Shown piece after piece: positions 43,863 to 56,794 of a stretch of DNA of 64,000 bases. The position numbers and the translations under genes were made by a program. Position 1 is the stretch's first letter, and every line of letters starts with the position of its first letter. This DNA is from Gelatoporia subvermispora B (lineage: Eukaryota; Basidiomycota; Agaricomycetes; Polyporales; Gelatoporiaceae). The notes beneath the pieces were generated by a model. It ran no database searches, was not told the origin of the DNA, and was given only the letters and a program-made list of their open reading frames with translations. The DNA is taken from NCBI GenBank assembly GCA_000320605.2, contig KB445798.1:1364131-1428130 (forward strand). Reading direction: 5' to 3'.

Positions 43863-46065
43863 CGAGTACAGCCTGCGTCAAGGTGTTGGCTTGACACTAT
43901 ATGGATTTCCTGGGCATGCCAGGACTCATTGAGTGCAATTGATCCAGACTATAGATGCGAAAGGACATATCTGATTGAGTTCTGCCTGCGAGGTGCATTG
44001 AATCACCTATCCAGAAAAATGCCAGCCGGTCTTGCCAGATGCCCAGAACGGCACGAAGTTGACCAAGACCATTCGTTCTTGGCATTCCTCGCCTTTGGGC
44101 CACTGTGAGCATTGATCATACGGTGTATATCCTCTAAGGTTCGAACGAATGACACCTCGCTCACTGATACATGCTGCAGACCGCCCTCACTCATGGACGA
44201 TCCCTGGAAGATGTTCAACAGCCTGGTGAATATCACTAGCCGCTATGAGTTGACCCGAATGGACTGTGCGATCGCTCAGCCAATTTCCTGGGACGCCTTC
44301 GGCAGTCCTAGGTAGACGCGCATTGTAACTTTTTATTACCGTGGATTCAAGGACGCCGCATTGGAAGACAAATCAGTTGTGATCAACCCTAGGTGGATGC
44401 GCGGGCGCACGGCACACCGATGGGTTCGTGTTCGTATGGAAAGGTGCGGGCAACTGTTTGAAAATGGTAAGCGGCGATAAGCATAGTTTGAGGCCCTTAC
44501 AAGTTACGGAAAGCTATCCCCATTCTTGGTGGGCCATCAGCTAAACTCATCTCAAAGTTGCGCGGGGACGTGTGCCTTGTGTTTGGTGGTAAGTAATAAG
44601 TGACATTACCGAGAGAAACCGCTATATTTCCTGAACGATACGAGTCCGCTGAAGGCTAACAAGTAATCAGGCCTCTAGACTCCGTCAGATCCTAGCCTTG
44701 GCTGCGACAAACAGGCAGAAGGAGGGAAGCGCCGCCATTGGCAGTGCGTGCCTTGCTTGCCCTTGTTGATGTGCGTTCATGTCTCATTTAACGTTTTGCG
44801 AGCTAACGCAGTGCTGGCAAAACCTCTTGACTACGACAATTTACTACTTTCTGACATACGCCTATGGGGCAAGACAACTGACACAAATCGGCAAATGCGA
44901 GCCGAAAGGTTGAGGCCGGGGAGTGGGAGACTCAACTGTGCATTGGCGCAAGGCTTCATCTTCCTCTGACGGAGACTTGGGCTGAGGCACGTCACAATCA
45001 GTACCATCGAGATCCATGCATGACGCTGGTAAGAGGATTCGATGTGATGATCGTCGTTTAAGATCAAGCCACTCTTTCATACTGCTCTCGAAGACGGCTG
45101 GACAGGCTCCATAGCGACATTGCTGACTCTGGTAACTGCAGAGTCGAAGGAAATGTCAAGTGGCATAGCTCACGTCATGCTAAATTATGCCCCGGATACG
45201 TTTGTATAGATAGATAGCAACTTTCCAGCGCCTACTCGATGAGGTGCCCCTGACATATGTCTCGAATTGGTATCAGGTAGCGTTTATTTCGATGTCGAAG
45301 AGGGACGGACACATGCTTTTTTGTCGACTATAGGTCAGATATGCATCGCTTTTCAACTCTGCGATCTTGATAGCCCATATGCGTGCCGCTTTCTTATCTT
45401 GTGCATAATTCATCAGTGTTAAGGCGCACAGCGGCAGAGGCGAGGAAAAGCCCAACAAACGCGCTCCATATATGGCACGGGGAAGTACATCCGAAGTGTA
45501 TCAGAGTGCCCATAATGTAGGACGCTTCTGAGTCCGAATATTAAGGTGTGTACCACGATTCCTTCTCGAACAATACTAATTATGACCATGGAGATCCACG
45601 GCCGTATCCTACATCTATAAGCTTACTCTACAAACCCCTCAATCAAACATCCGGAGTTGTCGCAAGCAAAAATGGGCAGAAGGCCGAACCTTTGTGGAGT
45701 TGCCCAGGTCCTCAAGACATACACCTCCTAATCACAATTTACGAACCGAGATTTCTGTACTATGTATGTGTAACCGGTTAAGTCCGTAATATCGAATTCC
45801 ACAAACTCGCATCAAGTGGTGTTTTTACGGACAAGATGTGGCAATATTAGCACCGAGCAGCTATCAATACAAAATCTTATCGGGAAAACAGACACGTTGC
45901 GTCACACGAGTAGGTAATTTAACAACAGCAAATACCAGACATTGTGCACGAGCGTGCATAGGCCGAAAATGGTCGGATAGCGATCAGGCTGGAGGAAGGG
46001 TGGTGAATCCAGAAGAAAAGGAGGGCAGAACTTGGGTTATGTCAAGATTTCTGCAATTGGCGCAT
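43863..46065. other. Gene-poor intergenic region
   Basis: About 2.2 kb with only short frames that share no motif with known families. No RNA gene or repeat that I can support. Confidence 0.45.
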
Positions 46066-47636
46066 TCAGGTCAGCGTGCCTAGGCGGCGCGCAGCACATA
46101 TAGCGCATTGGCCGGACAGTGACGCGATCTGGTCACTGCCATGCACGCACTCGCTATGCGCACCGCACCGGAAGGGTTCTCCTGAGGCAGACCTATGTTG
46201 CTTTACGGAGGAGGACATCGCCTGCGCGGGGGCTCCGGGACCAGAAAGCGGGTCCGAGCTTGCAGGGCTGGCGGGCCTGGGCCGTTTCCGCTCGCGTGCG
46301 CGGATGTTTGTCCGGATGCCCTGCATCGATACCGTCTGAAGACGGTATTAACAGCGACTCGCGAGCACAGCGCGCCAGGCGGGACAGGACTTGCCTTAGT
46401 CAATTCCGTCGAAATGTGTAGTCCTGGGAAGTCCTTCGTGGAGTACACTCTGAACGGCTCGCCAAAACACTCGGCAAGCACAGGCATTGGTCGAGGTCCC
46501 GCAGCCAGTGATTGTATGTGGAAAACTCTGTAGCGCAGGAGGAACGTGCCCTCCCGACGGACGGACACGTCCTGGGTATATATTGTCGAAACCATCACAT
46601 GCCGCGCAGAAGAAGGGCTCACCGAGAACACGAACACAATCGACGGTGTGCCCTTGAGGTCGACAAGGGACGAGTCCCGGAACTTCGTCCCTGCGAGCAG
46701 GTCGGAGCAGATCGAGATCGCCGTCACGGGGACGTCGCCGTAATACGCTACGATGTCAGTCATCGCAGGAGGACTCGCATCACGCGCGTCGTGCACTGGC
46801 GCCGCGCACTGCAGTGGAACATGATCAGATTGGAAGACAGAAGAGGACAAGTAACCAGATTCTGGGATCCCGGACAGCGCCATGGTTGAGGAGGCCGCAG
46901 AACGCGAGGCGCCCTGAGGTGACAGACAAGGGTTCCCCAGCATGAATGCGAGTACGCTATTATTAGCCGCGGTCGACACGTGTGCGGTACTGTGATCCCC
47001 TATATGCGGAAGGGACACGGTCTCAGAGTGAGGGAGAATATAATTAAACCCTGATTGCAAACGCGAGGGTGGCGGCATTGCGAGGGAGGCTTGCAGTGCA
47101 TCAGCGGATGAGGCCTGCGGAATATTGAGGGATCCGTCATCACAGAACACAGGGAACAGGTCGGCATAACAGAAAAAACCATAGGACACGACATCGCTGG
47201 GTTGGCTTGTCAGTGTCTCCGCATCAGGGGTAGGGAGCCCTCAAACGCACTCATACTGGATTAGTTCCTTCTCGTACGTGTTTAAGCTGCCTTGATTGCA
47301 GATCTCGAAGAGCCTCAATTGTACTATAGGCGGCGGATCGAGCGGCCGGCGATCCTTACGTGCAAACCTGAGCAAGCTGGTCAGCCATAACTCGAAATGT
47401 AAGAGACCTTAGGACTCACTTGCGCCCCAGCTGAGCTTTTTGAACCTCCAGGAGCTCCGCACGAATGGTGCGCCCTGCGAATGGACCTATAATGAACGTC
47501 ACAGGAGCGCCTAGCTCAGGAGAGCCGACTGGCCGGACACACTGGACCAGGGAATTGGCGAAATATGAGTATCAGTGAGAATCCGTCATGACTCAAGTAA
47601 CGAGTGATCTGTGATGCTCACAGCTGCCGAAGACAT
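46066..47636 (-). CDS. Velvet-family transcriptional regulator
   Basis: Six minus-strand exons: 47622-47636, 47420-47541, 47251-47367, 46623-47196, 46395-46571, 46066-46335; 424 residues. Velvet proteins (VosA, VelB, VelC, VeA) form dimers that bind DNA and link development to secondary metabolism in fungi. The domain is recognised by AGRTIRAELLEVQKAQLGRK, ARKDRRPLDPPPIVQL, DVSVRREGTFLLRYRVF and AECFGEPFRVYSTKDFPGL. A serine-rich insert of about 100 residues (roughly 46700-47150) separates the two halves. The last intron starts with GC (AAG then GCAAGT), giving STELTKTVSMQGIR, the normal velvet ending. The C-terminus adds a basic stretch (RARERKRPRP) and a Cys/His cluster. The 15-base first exon is the least certain part. 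Confidence 0.85.
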
Positions 47637-50600
47637 AGCGTACCCGTACAGACAAAGAAATTCTGGCTACGCCAGGCCCACCGATCGGCAACAGCGAGCA
47701 CTGTCGAGGCGGAAGGCTATAAGTGCAGAGGGGAGGAAGATAACCTCACTTGATGTACGCTTTATAGACGCTTACAAGTCCATGTCATGCCGGCAGAGCT
47801 ATCCACTTAGTCGAGACCTACGTCGCGTGCATCCTACCTGCCCTCAGACTGTTCACTACATCGTCTGGTGGATCCAACGCATGCCGTCCTGCCGTCCTGC
47901 CTCGCTCGATCCTAGTCGATGTGATTTGTACAGCACTGGGTGTCTGCGAGGGCCTCGTATGTTACGATGCGCAAGACAGTAATCGTCTGAGCCGCTTCTT
48001 ATTGCGTCCGCCGTAGCTTCGCGGAGCTCGCACGTGTGGGTTGCAACTTGCAGGCTCCACCGTCCAGTATGTGACTGAATATGAACGTATATGGTACATA
48101 CATTCATCGACCTGTGACCATCCCTTACAGGTCCCAACGTGGGACGGACATGGAACACGAGATGAGTCAACATACCCGCGGGGGGAAGCCCATGACCAGT
48201 TATTTACGTAGAGATGCGTCATTCTGCATCCCGAATAGTAGTCGCGTTTCCTGCTACATATCCGCGGTTCCGCCCGTACAAGAACGCATCAATTGCCCCT
48301 TCACTCCGTGAAGGCGCATCTACATCCGCATCGGCGAGCAGATGATCCTGCATCTGGCCCTTGCGAAGGTACCGCGAAGGTTGTCGGGAGCTCTCCTCAC
48401 ACAATCGTGGAGGTGACAACCCTGGGCTCCCAGTGGAAACCGTATCTGAGCCCGACCGCCACAGCTGTCTCGCACCAAAGTGCTCGCACGGTAATCGACG
48501 AATGCATCCGGATTCTGCCGCGTTGACGGAAGAGAAGTACCCGTCTTTGTCCCTGAAGATACATGTTCGCGCTGCAAGAGCGCGTTCAGAAGTACCCGCG
48601 GAGCTATTAGAGCTGACCTCATCAACATGCTGCTTGGTGCGTCTCACAGACCGAGCTTGGACCTCTGGCCTGTCGCATTCGTGTCGTATGCGACGTGGCG
48701 CGTGAAAGGAGACTCACTGACTGGCCACTGGTTGCATCGGCGTGCCACGTCATACTTCGAGGAATGTCGGTAGAGTTCCAAAGGACAGAGCAGATCTTTA
48801 GCTCCTCAAGCCGACAGAGTTCAACTTGAAGTTGGATGCTTGGAAGGTGTCGCCGCATGCGTCTCGAGCACGATGGGCAGTGGAACATAGCGGCGTATAG
48901 ACGCGCACTCCCAGTATAGTGGATATGACGTCAACATGTGAAAATGTTACTATTAGCGGCATGTTCAAGCGTTCAGGTCGTGCTCGACTCGCCGACTCTC
49001 CAGACCTTCCCGCGGACGTCGACTTTTATCTTGAAACAAGGTCTCTCATGGATTGTCTACTCCTGCTAGTATGTCTCTCCATGCACCAGGCAGACAGAAT
49101 CGACTAACTATCGTGTGAGCCGAGCAGATCACTATCTGACCTCTTCACCAGGGAATCGACGCTTTTGCTTTTCGAGGAACACCACGTGTGTATGCCTGTG
49201 TATGCCCGATGGCTACCGCAGCGTGTCGTGGTTGTGTCTGACCTTCTCATCTGTCGGGGCAAGACCTCGCCTATGGGAGATTACTCCCTGACTAGCCATA
49301 GTACTCACACAAACAGAACGCCGTGGCGTGACAGGATAACTCCTTTAGCATGACTACTCATTGACCCTTCATCACAGGTTGATAGGATCTTCTGATACGT
49401 GACCTGGAAAGCCTGCGAATTTCCTCGCCAAAACTTGCATAGCATGATTCTTTCGAGCGATCGACGAAGTCGCCCTTCTAAAATCTATGAACATCTATAC
49501 ATATGGCAGTCTCATGCGATAATGCCCGCGCGAGGACGATATGTCAAGATGCCCAATTGAATTTGGGGTGAAAAAAAGTACGGAAATGTCAAATTTGAGG
49601 ATGGCCTCTGCCTGAATGTGGACGGAACTGCGGCTGCAGGCAAATTCACCAACCGGCGGGCCGACCCTCGAAACATCGTCCACAACGCAGTCTTGCACTA
49701 TGTAGCCTTGCATAGCTCCAGACCGCCGCGGGCTATCGCCTACGAGACAACGCTCTGTTGCAAGGAGGCGCACGTCAATCGCAAACTAGAGACCAAGCCG
49801 ACCTCGATCAGTGTGCTCGATGAGGCTCGATGCCGCCGTCAAACTCAAGCGCTAAGCGCCCATGCGCCCATACCGACGGCACCAGCACCTCGGACGACGC
49901 GATCGTAGCTATGCCTCATTGCGATCGACATATCGTGTTTCTGTCACCCTTTGTCTGCCGAGGAAACTAATGGACGATGCAGCAGAACTCTTTGGTTCCA
50001 CTGCCATCAGCACTGGACATTCCGGAGCATTGCTATGGGGCAAGGTCGGGTTCAAAGCATCATTTTGGGTCCGTCTGGACTATTTCCTGTACGCAATCCA
50101 TTTGCCATGGAGCGTGTCGCCCCAGTCCAGTTGTGCTCATGAAGAGACTCTGACGGTGATGATCGCGCAGAACACAAACTGCGAGAGCATGCAACGCAGT
50201 CGCTCGTAGCGGAGAGTGTGATATTCCACAAGGTGAGACATAGAGAATATATCTAGAGGAGCTGCTTCGATCAACGGTGTCATTTCCTTGACAAAATGTT
50301 ACTTCTGTTGTCCTTGTGTACCTCATGCAACGGCGCGTCATGTGCTTTGTCACCTCGCTCTGTGAATGTCTTAGCTTCGGACTGGACATTTGACACGAAA
50401 GTGCGAAGGGAGCTTTACATTGGTAGCTCAGATTGGCTGAGATGCGGACATGAGCACGTCTGCCTTGAGTTTCTTGATAAATCGAGTGGAAAATCATCCG
50501 AGAACTACTGGATCTGGGTGAGTGTCTGTCCTTAATCATGGGGATACGATCAAGGATTCGTAAGCCTTCTAGCCTGGGTCAAAATAACACAGCACCTGTT

Positions 50601-51581
50601 CGGTTTGCCTTGTGTATCTTCAATGTCGCTTTCCTCGCCCCCGCTGAGACGTAATTCCAGTCGAGCGGTACGTCGAACCTCCCTCAAAGAAGGTCGGAAG
50701 ATTGGCAACCCTTCCCATGTATTCCATGTCTGAGGTTTCCATGGAGATCACGCAAACTCATTCCTTGACATGGAGCTAATAATGGCTCAGACGCACGTAC
50801 TCTCCACTTCATTGTACTCAGTGATGTTCCATGACTCGGAGTGCACTGGCGGAAGCAGGGAAGCCCAGAACGAGCGCACGTAGAATATCTAAATCAGTAT
50901 AGTCTAACCCAGCATGTGCAATACGTTGTGTCAAGTGCGACGCAAAGTCGCATCCCCGCAGTTTCAAGAAGAGTCCCCAATTCAAGGCCACGTTCCAACA
51001 GGATCTAACGCGTGAACACGAACGCCGAAACGTAGGTTCATGAAGACGCACGTCGTATACATGTCCTATCGCAGGATGATGCAGGCCACAGGCAATGGAT
51101 GGTCGTAAGAGCCCTCGTCCGTTGCAATCTCCTTGGAATTTCGATCGGTTGGAGTCTTGATCCTCTCGGGAGGTTGGCGTACTGCTCAGCGACACGCAGA
51201 CCCTGAGCACACAGCCACAAACACTCCCACGCCTTGGCTAGCATAGACGAGCGATAGACGAGACAGGGTCCTAGCGCGAAGAGCGAGCACCTCGCATCGA
51301 CATCCCTCGCTCGCCACGCACTCACGCACCTCGCCAGAACGCTCGCGAATAAAGTCTTACGAATCCGAACGCCATATGGATGCATTGGAAAATTCGTACA
51401 GCAGCCTTCCGATGCGGCCCCAACTCGCACCGTGCGTTCGCATCATAATCGTACACATGTGTGCTGCACATCCTCAGAAAGTCTTCCGGTGCCGGGCCGC
51501 CTGATGCTCCGGTCAGTCGCGGACCAAGGCGCTCCACGGCCGCGAGGCGATCACCTACCCTGGCCCGCCTCCGCTGGTACA
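47637..51581. other. Long gene-poor region
   Basis: Nearly 4 kb in which frames of 60-160 codons occur on both strands (for example 48219-48647, 50060-50539, 51038-51430) but none shows a family motif, and neighbours do not join through plausible introns. This may be a graveyard of old genes or long regulatory sequence. I support no feature here. Confidence 0.4.
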
Positions 51582-53270
51582 TCAGAACTGCAGGACGACG
51601 CGTCCGACAATCTTGCCGTTCTGCATCTCCTCCAGGACGCTACCGGGAAAATGAGCTTAGTCGGGCAGGCGAACGGTGTGTCGCGGACATACGTGTTGAT
51701 CTGGTCAAGGGGCACCACCTGATAGTGGGGCGTCACCTTCCCGCGCGCGACCAGCGCCAATGCCTCCGCCACGTCCTTGCGGCTGCCCAGAGCGGTCCCG
51801 ATCAATTGGATTCCCTGCAGAACTATTTATGAACGAAGTTCCACTGGTGTCTTCTGGAAGACGCACCCTAACTGCGATCGGTGTGAGCAGAAGCCCATTG
51901 AGGGGGCCCGCTGGCAGGCCAACGACGAGCAGCTTCCCGCCCGGGCGCAGGTAGAGCGATGCCTGGATGTACGGCGCTTGCTGCGATCGCATAGTCGATT
52001 GTCAGTCTATGAACGCCTGGAACATGGGCAGACGCTCACCGTGCCAGTCGCGATGAGTGCTGTGTGGGGGCCAATGCCGTCCGCTGCGGCGCGCACATCT
52101 TGGATCATGTCCTTGGATTCCTTGAAGTCGATCCACTTCTCGGCGCCAAGCTCGAGGCAGACTTTCTTCTTGTCTTCGCCACTGTCTGCAGCGCCACATC
52201 AGACTTCCATTCGTACAGAGCTTCTGGCCTGCATACCAATCGCGATTACACGGAGGCCCATGGCGACTGCATACTGGACAGCTGAGCGGCGTGTTCGTTA
52301 GCAGCCTGAATGTTAATGCGAGATATCGTGTGATGCGTACCAAGATGGCCAAGTCCGCCTCCCGCACCTGTGATGGTAACCCAATCGCCAACATTGCTGT
52401 GGCTGACCTTCAACGCCGTGTATACCGTGACACCCTGCAGCAGCCAGAGTCAATCCCAAGTGCGCACCCATCGGGATCCTACATACTGCGCAGAGGATCG
52501 GTGCAGCAGCCGGGCTGGGCACGTTCTCAGGGATAGGAACGAGATGGTTGACAAATGCGACCTAGCGACCAGCCGATGGCGCAGTACATCTGTGAGAGAC
52601 AAAAATAGTACCTCGTGCGGAAAGTACGCACGACGTATTCGCCGAATGTACCCCAGTCTGTGAACCCCGCCAGCCGCCTCTTCTCACAGTCTGTGAACGA
52701 ACGCGTCAGCACGGGCCCAGGGAGGATAAGCGCGTCGGGCGGGAGCGGGTATGGGTAAGCTTCACCCGCGGCGACAACACAGATTCAATGACGTTCTGCA
52801 AATTTCACGCGCCGAGCGGACGCCTTGGGCCGCGAAAATATATTTCCTTGGATGAAACTCACATTGCTCGGCCCCAGAGAGGCACATTTCGCACTGCATG
52901 CACGTATCGAGGATCCACTTAATACCGACTCTGTCGCCCACCTTGACCGCGGAGGCCCCGGTGTGCTCGCCAATCGCGATAATGTGCCCGACGCCTTCGT
53001 GGCCCCCAACGTGCGGGAGCTTGGGGGCCCGGAACTCCCCTAGCATGAAGTGCAGGTCAGAGTGACATACTCTGACGAGGACGGCGATCTTGTCAGCACA
53101 AATCAGTGCGTGGGCGAGATGACGCACCCGCTGTATTCCAGCTTTACGAGACACTCCCCAGGCGATAGCTCTGATGGCTGTTTCTTAGCCGGCACCGTCT
53201 CCGTAATGGTCTTCAGACCCAGCTCCTTAATGACCGCGGCCCGTCCAGATAGTGCGTCGGTGCCAGACAT
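51582..53270 (-). CDS. Zinc-dependent alcohol dehydrogenase, copy 2
   Basis: Ten minus-strand exons: 53128-53270, 52863-53071, 52632-52690, 52487-52561, 52341-52434, 52237-52281, 52040-52185, 51867-51980, 51693-51814, 51582-51639; 354 residues. Exons 2 to 10 have exactly the lengths of copy 1 and copy 3, and all introns are in the same places. Catalytic zinc ligands are in VCHSDLHF, GHEGVGH and PILCAG; structural zinc in CMQCEMCLSGAEQYC; the dinucleotide loop is GAGGGLGHL. It ends KIVGRVVLQF. The intron between exons 2 and 3 is unusually long for this gene (172 bases). This copy is GC-richer than copy 3. The expected reaction is NAD-linked alcohol/aldehyde interconversion in the cytosol. Confidence 0.93.
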
Positions 53271-54414
53271 TGTGGTAACAAGCAGCGTGAAGATAGATTA
53301 TCCAAGCCCTAGCTGTAGAGCGACGTGCAGGGTCTGTGAGATATAGTTCAGTCAAGTTGGGCGAGCCTGGGTGACTATAAAAGCTCTCTGGCGTCTGCGC
53401 CGTGATTTTGGGTAGCCGGTGACCGTGATATGGGTATCTCGTGAATCATATTGATGGCAGACCAGGGCCGGTCCTCAGGTTCGATGTCAACTTCGAGTAC
53501 GTATTTCTGCACGAGTGAGCAGGATGGTCGGTGCCGCGAGCAAGACAAGGAGAGGGTGGGTGGCGGTAGGAAGCGGCTATAGACTTTCTCCTCTTACCTC
53601 GCTCATTTGCGAGCGCGAGACGCGGTCGGCCGCAACCTTGTGGTGCCTTTGCTCCGGCATCAACCAGGCATCAAACCAGCACGAGGTATCTGAATCTGAC
53701 GGATCTTTCCTTTCTTTTGCCGAAAAATGCGCGGAACTTACCTCTGACGCACAGCGCAGAGCTCGCCGCTATGGTCCAGAGTCACGATTCGTTGCGATCT
53801 GTCGGGAAGGGGGTGGCGCACTCTCGTTATCCAGCGTCAGGCAGCAGTATGCTCAGCCTGTCCGGCTCCCATCATCTCACGAGGGTCATCTTTCTGACAA
53901 GAGGCACCGATAATTGTGAGTAGATGTCGCTTGGTGCAGGAAACGCTCTCATCCCATTTCCAGTCGTGCAGAACTTCTTCATGATGCGAAACGTGCCGGT
54001 AATTAGATGTAGACCCCAGTGCTCAATACCCGATGCGCCCTGACGAGTTGCGTTCTGGATCGCGCATCGCGGATATAAACGCTCGAAGTTGATATCCACA
54101 GGACAGGATCACTCGGAAAGGACTTTTGATGGTTCCCTGCCAACGGCAAATCGCAATCGAACATCTGTGTCGAAAGGGTTTCCCTATTTTCGGACGTCCG
54201 GCACCAGTTGTCTCGTCTGGAGACAGACATCACGGCCGTTGAAACCCCATAATGAGGTCCAGAAGACATCGGCTCAGCATTTCCGTCTTTGCGCATGGTC
54301 CTCCGTCCGAGCAAGATCTCTGCTTGGTGACAGCAACCTTTTCCCACATGCGCATCGTATAAGTCTCTCGACCCCGCTCACGCCACGGCCCGAAATCCCT
54401 TCCCCTCGCACAGG
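53271..54414. other. Intergenic region between ADH copy 2 and DUF6534 gene
   Basis: No supported gene. The sequence around 53373-53382 (GACTATAAAAG) resembles one at about 59648-59658 upstream of ADH copy 3 and may be a conserved promoter remnant. Confidence 0.35.
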
Positions 54415-56413
54415 ATGGCTTCCCCCGCTCCCGCTGCCGCCCCCGTGGCTCCCGTCTTCGTCAGCTACCATCTGGACAACACGCTCGGGGCGCTCTGCAT
54501 AGGCACGTACGCAGTACTTCTGAGATGAACACAACACTGAACTCCAACATGCAGGCGTGATCTTGACATCAGTGTACGTCTCTTACTATCAAGTGGCGAC
54601 GCGTCGCGTGTTCATGACGCTCTCTTTGCTTAGTCTCTATGGCGTTACCACAGTACAGATGTACATGTACTTCCAGGAGTGGAAGTCAGACGCGAGAATG
54701 ATGAAGCTGACAGTGCGTTTGTTTTGTTCCCTTGACCAAGCGTACCTGGGACTGACGCGTTTGTGCTGTAAGATGGCCTTCCTGTGGTATGTCATTCACC
54801 ATGCATGGCACACGATCGCGTGAATACCCACCTCCATGAAGGTTGCTAGAAACGCTTCACCAAATTATGGTTACACACGGTCTCTATACATACGCAGTCA
54901 CTGACTACGGCAACCCTCAAACTCTTCTTATTGCTCTCTGGTCCGTTCCTCCGATTGATTCCCCTTGTCACATACCTGATGAGTGGGTTTACTGCAGGAG
55001 TGTCTTGGTAAGTCTAAGCCCAGCCGTGATAGCCATCGCGCTCATCTTTCTCGGGTTAGGGAATTACCACATTGTCTGTAAGTGAAGGCAGCTGATTCTA
55101 CGTCAGCTCATTTGCTAAAAGAGGTATCCGCAGGCTACGATCGAGTTGATCGTCAGAAGGTAACAGCAATTTTGTTCGGGCCTGGATCAGAAGCTTACTC
55201 GATCATACAGCGTCTTCTGCTTCCGATTATGGAGACGTGAGTCTTTCTGGCAATGTTCGCGCGATGCAAGGTTAGAATGTGGTATGCATCAGTCGTCAAC
55301 AAGAATGTGTTCATGGTTGCTCCCATGGTGAGTCATCTCCTCATTTTGACCAAAGCTTTCTGACACCGCCATTAGTTTTTGCTCTCTTTGCTTGAATTTG
55401 GTAAGCATCTGCAATGTGTGTTAGCAGACGTAGCGTCCTCATCTTACCCTCGTGATGCAAATAGGTGGCGGTATCAGTAAGTTTTCCCCTGAGGGCGTAT
55501 AGCTCCTTTAACTAATATGAGTCGTTAGCCTTCACCGCCAAGGGGTAAGAATGCATGTCTTGTCCGTCATGATCAACATGTTGATCAAGAGAACAGCGCT
55601 CAATGTGACGGCCAATACGCTCTTTTTAAAGATTTCTCTGTAGGACCTTAAATTCTCTTGCGTATAGCTTGTGCTGATGCTTGACCGCAGTGGGTGGTAT
55701 ACGTCAGTCTCGGCTCCGGTGTAGTTGCAGATATCGGTATTGCGTCGCTACAGTCGTGGATGCTTTGGCATCGCCGAACGGGTATCAAGCGGTAATTGTC
55801 TCGATTGATTGTGAGGAACGTCAATGCTGACCGTTCTCCCTCTAGTACTGACTCGATAGTGCGATTGCTTGTGGCGTACAGCATCAACACGGGCTTGCTC
55901 ACCAGGTGCGCTCATATAGGACTATCTGTGGTTTTCATAAACTGATGAAAGCCTGCAGTCTTTGCGCCGTTGCCTGCTTCCTCGCGGTATGTGGACTCAT
56001 CATACGGCGCAACACGCGTGACCGCTCATGATAATTTACAGTTCGCCACCATGAACGACAACTTCGTCTACATCTCATTCTACCACATGCTCCCGAAGTG
56101 TGAGTCTGGTTAAACCTTCTACGTCATCGCCTACATGGACTCATGATTGCCATCAGTGCTTCTGAACTCCCTGTTGGCAACCTTGAACGCACGACAACAC
56201 CTGCGTAAGGTCGACGACCCGCTCTCGCTCCCAATGCAGGCGAGCCGCGCGCGGTCAACACGCCAGCCATTTTCTTCGCCAACAGTGAGCAACAACGACA
56301 AGGTCGTGCTCGAGGAGCGCAACGAGGCAGCCATACGTTCTGGGACCGATTGGCAAACCCTCGCGATTCGCGTGGAGACACACCAGGACACAAAGTTCGA
56401 CCCGGAGATCTGA
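54415..56413 (+). pseudogene. DUF6534-type seven-helix protein, 16 exons, one frameshift
   Basis: Exons: 54415-54502, 54555-54573, 54634-54712, 54773-54786, 54842-55007, 55211-55236, 55293-55327, 55376-55400, 55465-55476, 55529-55544, 55597-55639, 55691-55791, 55846-55905, 55959-55986, 56042-56099, 56157-56413. The family is a large basidiomycete group of seven-helix proteins of unknown role. Hallmarks are YHLDNTLGALCIG, YGVTTVQMYMYF, THGLYTYAVTDYGNP, RTDSIVRLLVAYSINTGLLTS and LLNSLLATLNAR. Exons as short as 12 bases are needed, and the family alignment supports each. The first intron starts with GC. Inside exon 5 the frame changes by one base between about 54940 and 54955 (ALWSVP, then LIPLVTYLMSGFTAG in another frame). 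This is the only lesion, so it may be a recent mutation or an assembly error. Confidence 0.75.
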
Positions 56414-56794
56414 TGATGGTCCCGGACCGCTTTTGTCCTTCTGTCGCGTACAAAATGTACACCCCTGTACAGCACTCCAGTCGCAGGCCGCCGGTATATG
56501 CCAAAATAAGTTATACCCCGATGTAATAGCAGTATACGGACGTTTAGGAGTAATTGAAGTAGAGTTCCCGGTTGAACGCGCAGAGCACCATTTCCGTCGA
56601 TGACCATGTACCCGCGTGTGTTGTTGATCTGAGAGACGCGCACGGTTCGGCGCAGCCACCCCTGGCGGTGCACACGACATCCTCGACCACTACACCTTGA
56701 ACGCAGCCCTGAGCAGTTTTGTGTTACACCCTGGGTATCTAAGCACTGTCTAGCACCATCTGAGCGCCTCAATTCCTGTTCTGCGTCTCCCAAG
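56414..56794. other. Short intergenic region before the Qc-SNARE gene
   Basis: Long minus-strand frames here run through the last exon of the preceding gene and have no motif. Likely the terminator of that gene plus the promoter of the SNARE gene. Confidence 0.4.

Noticed and set aside
48219..48647. 142-codon minus-strand frame
   Set aside because: Composition looks random (Arg/Ser-rich), and the opposite strand is equally open.
55008..55210. Hydrophobic frame reading PAVIAIALIFLGLG inside an intron of the DUF6534 gene
   Set aside because: Including it breaks the phase into the next exon, and the family segment is already supplied by exons 6-9; it may be a leftover of an internal duplication.
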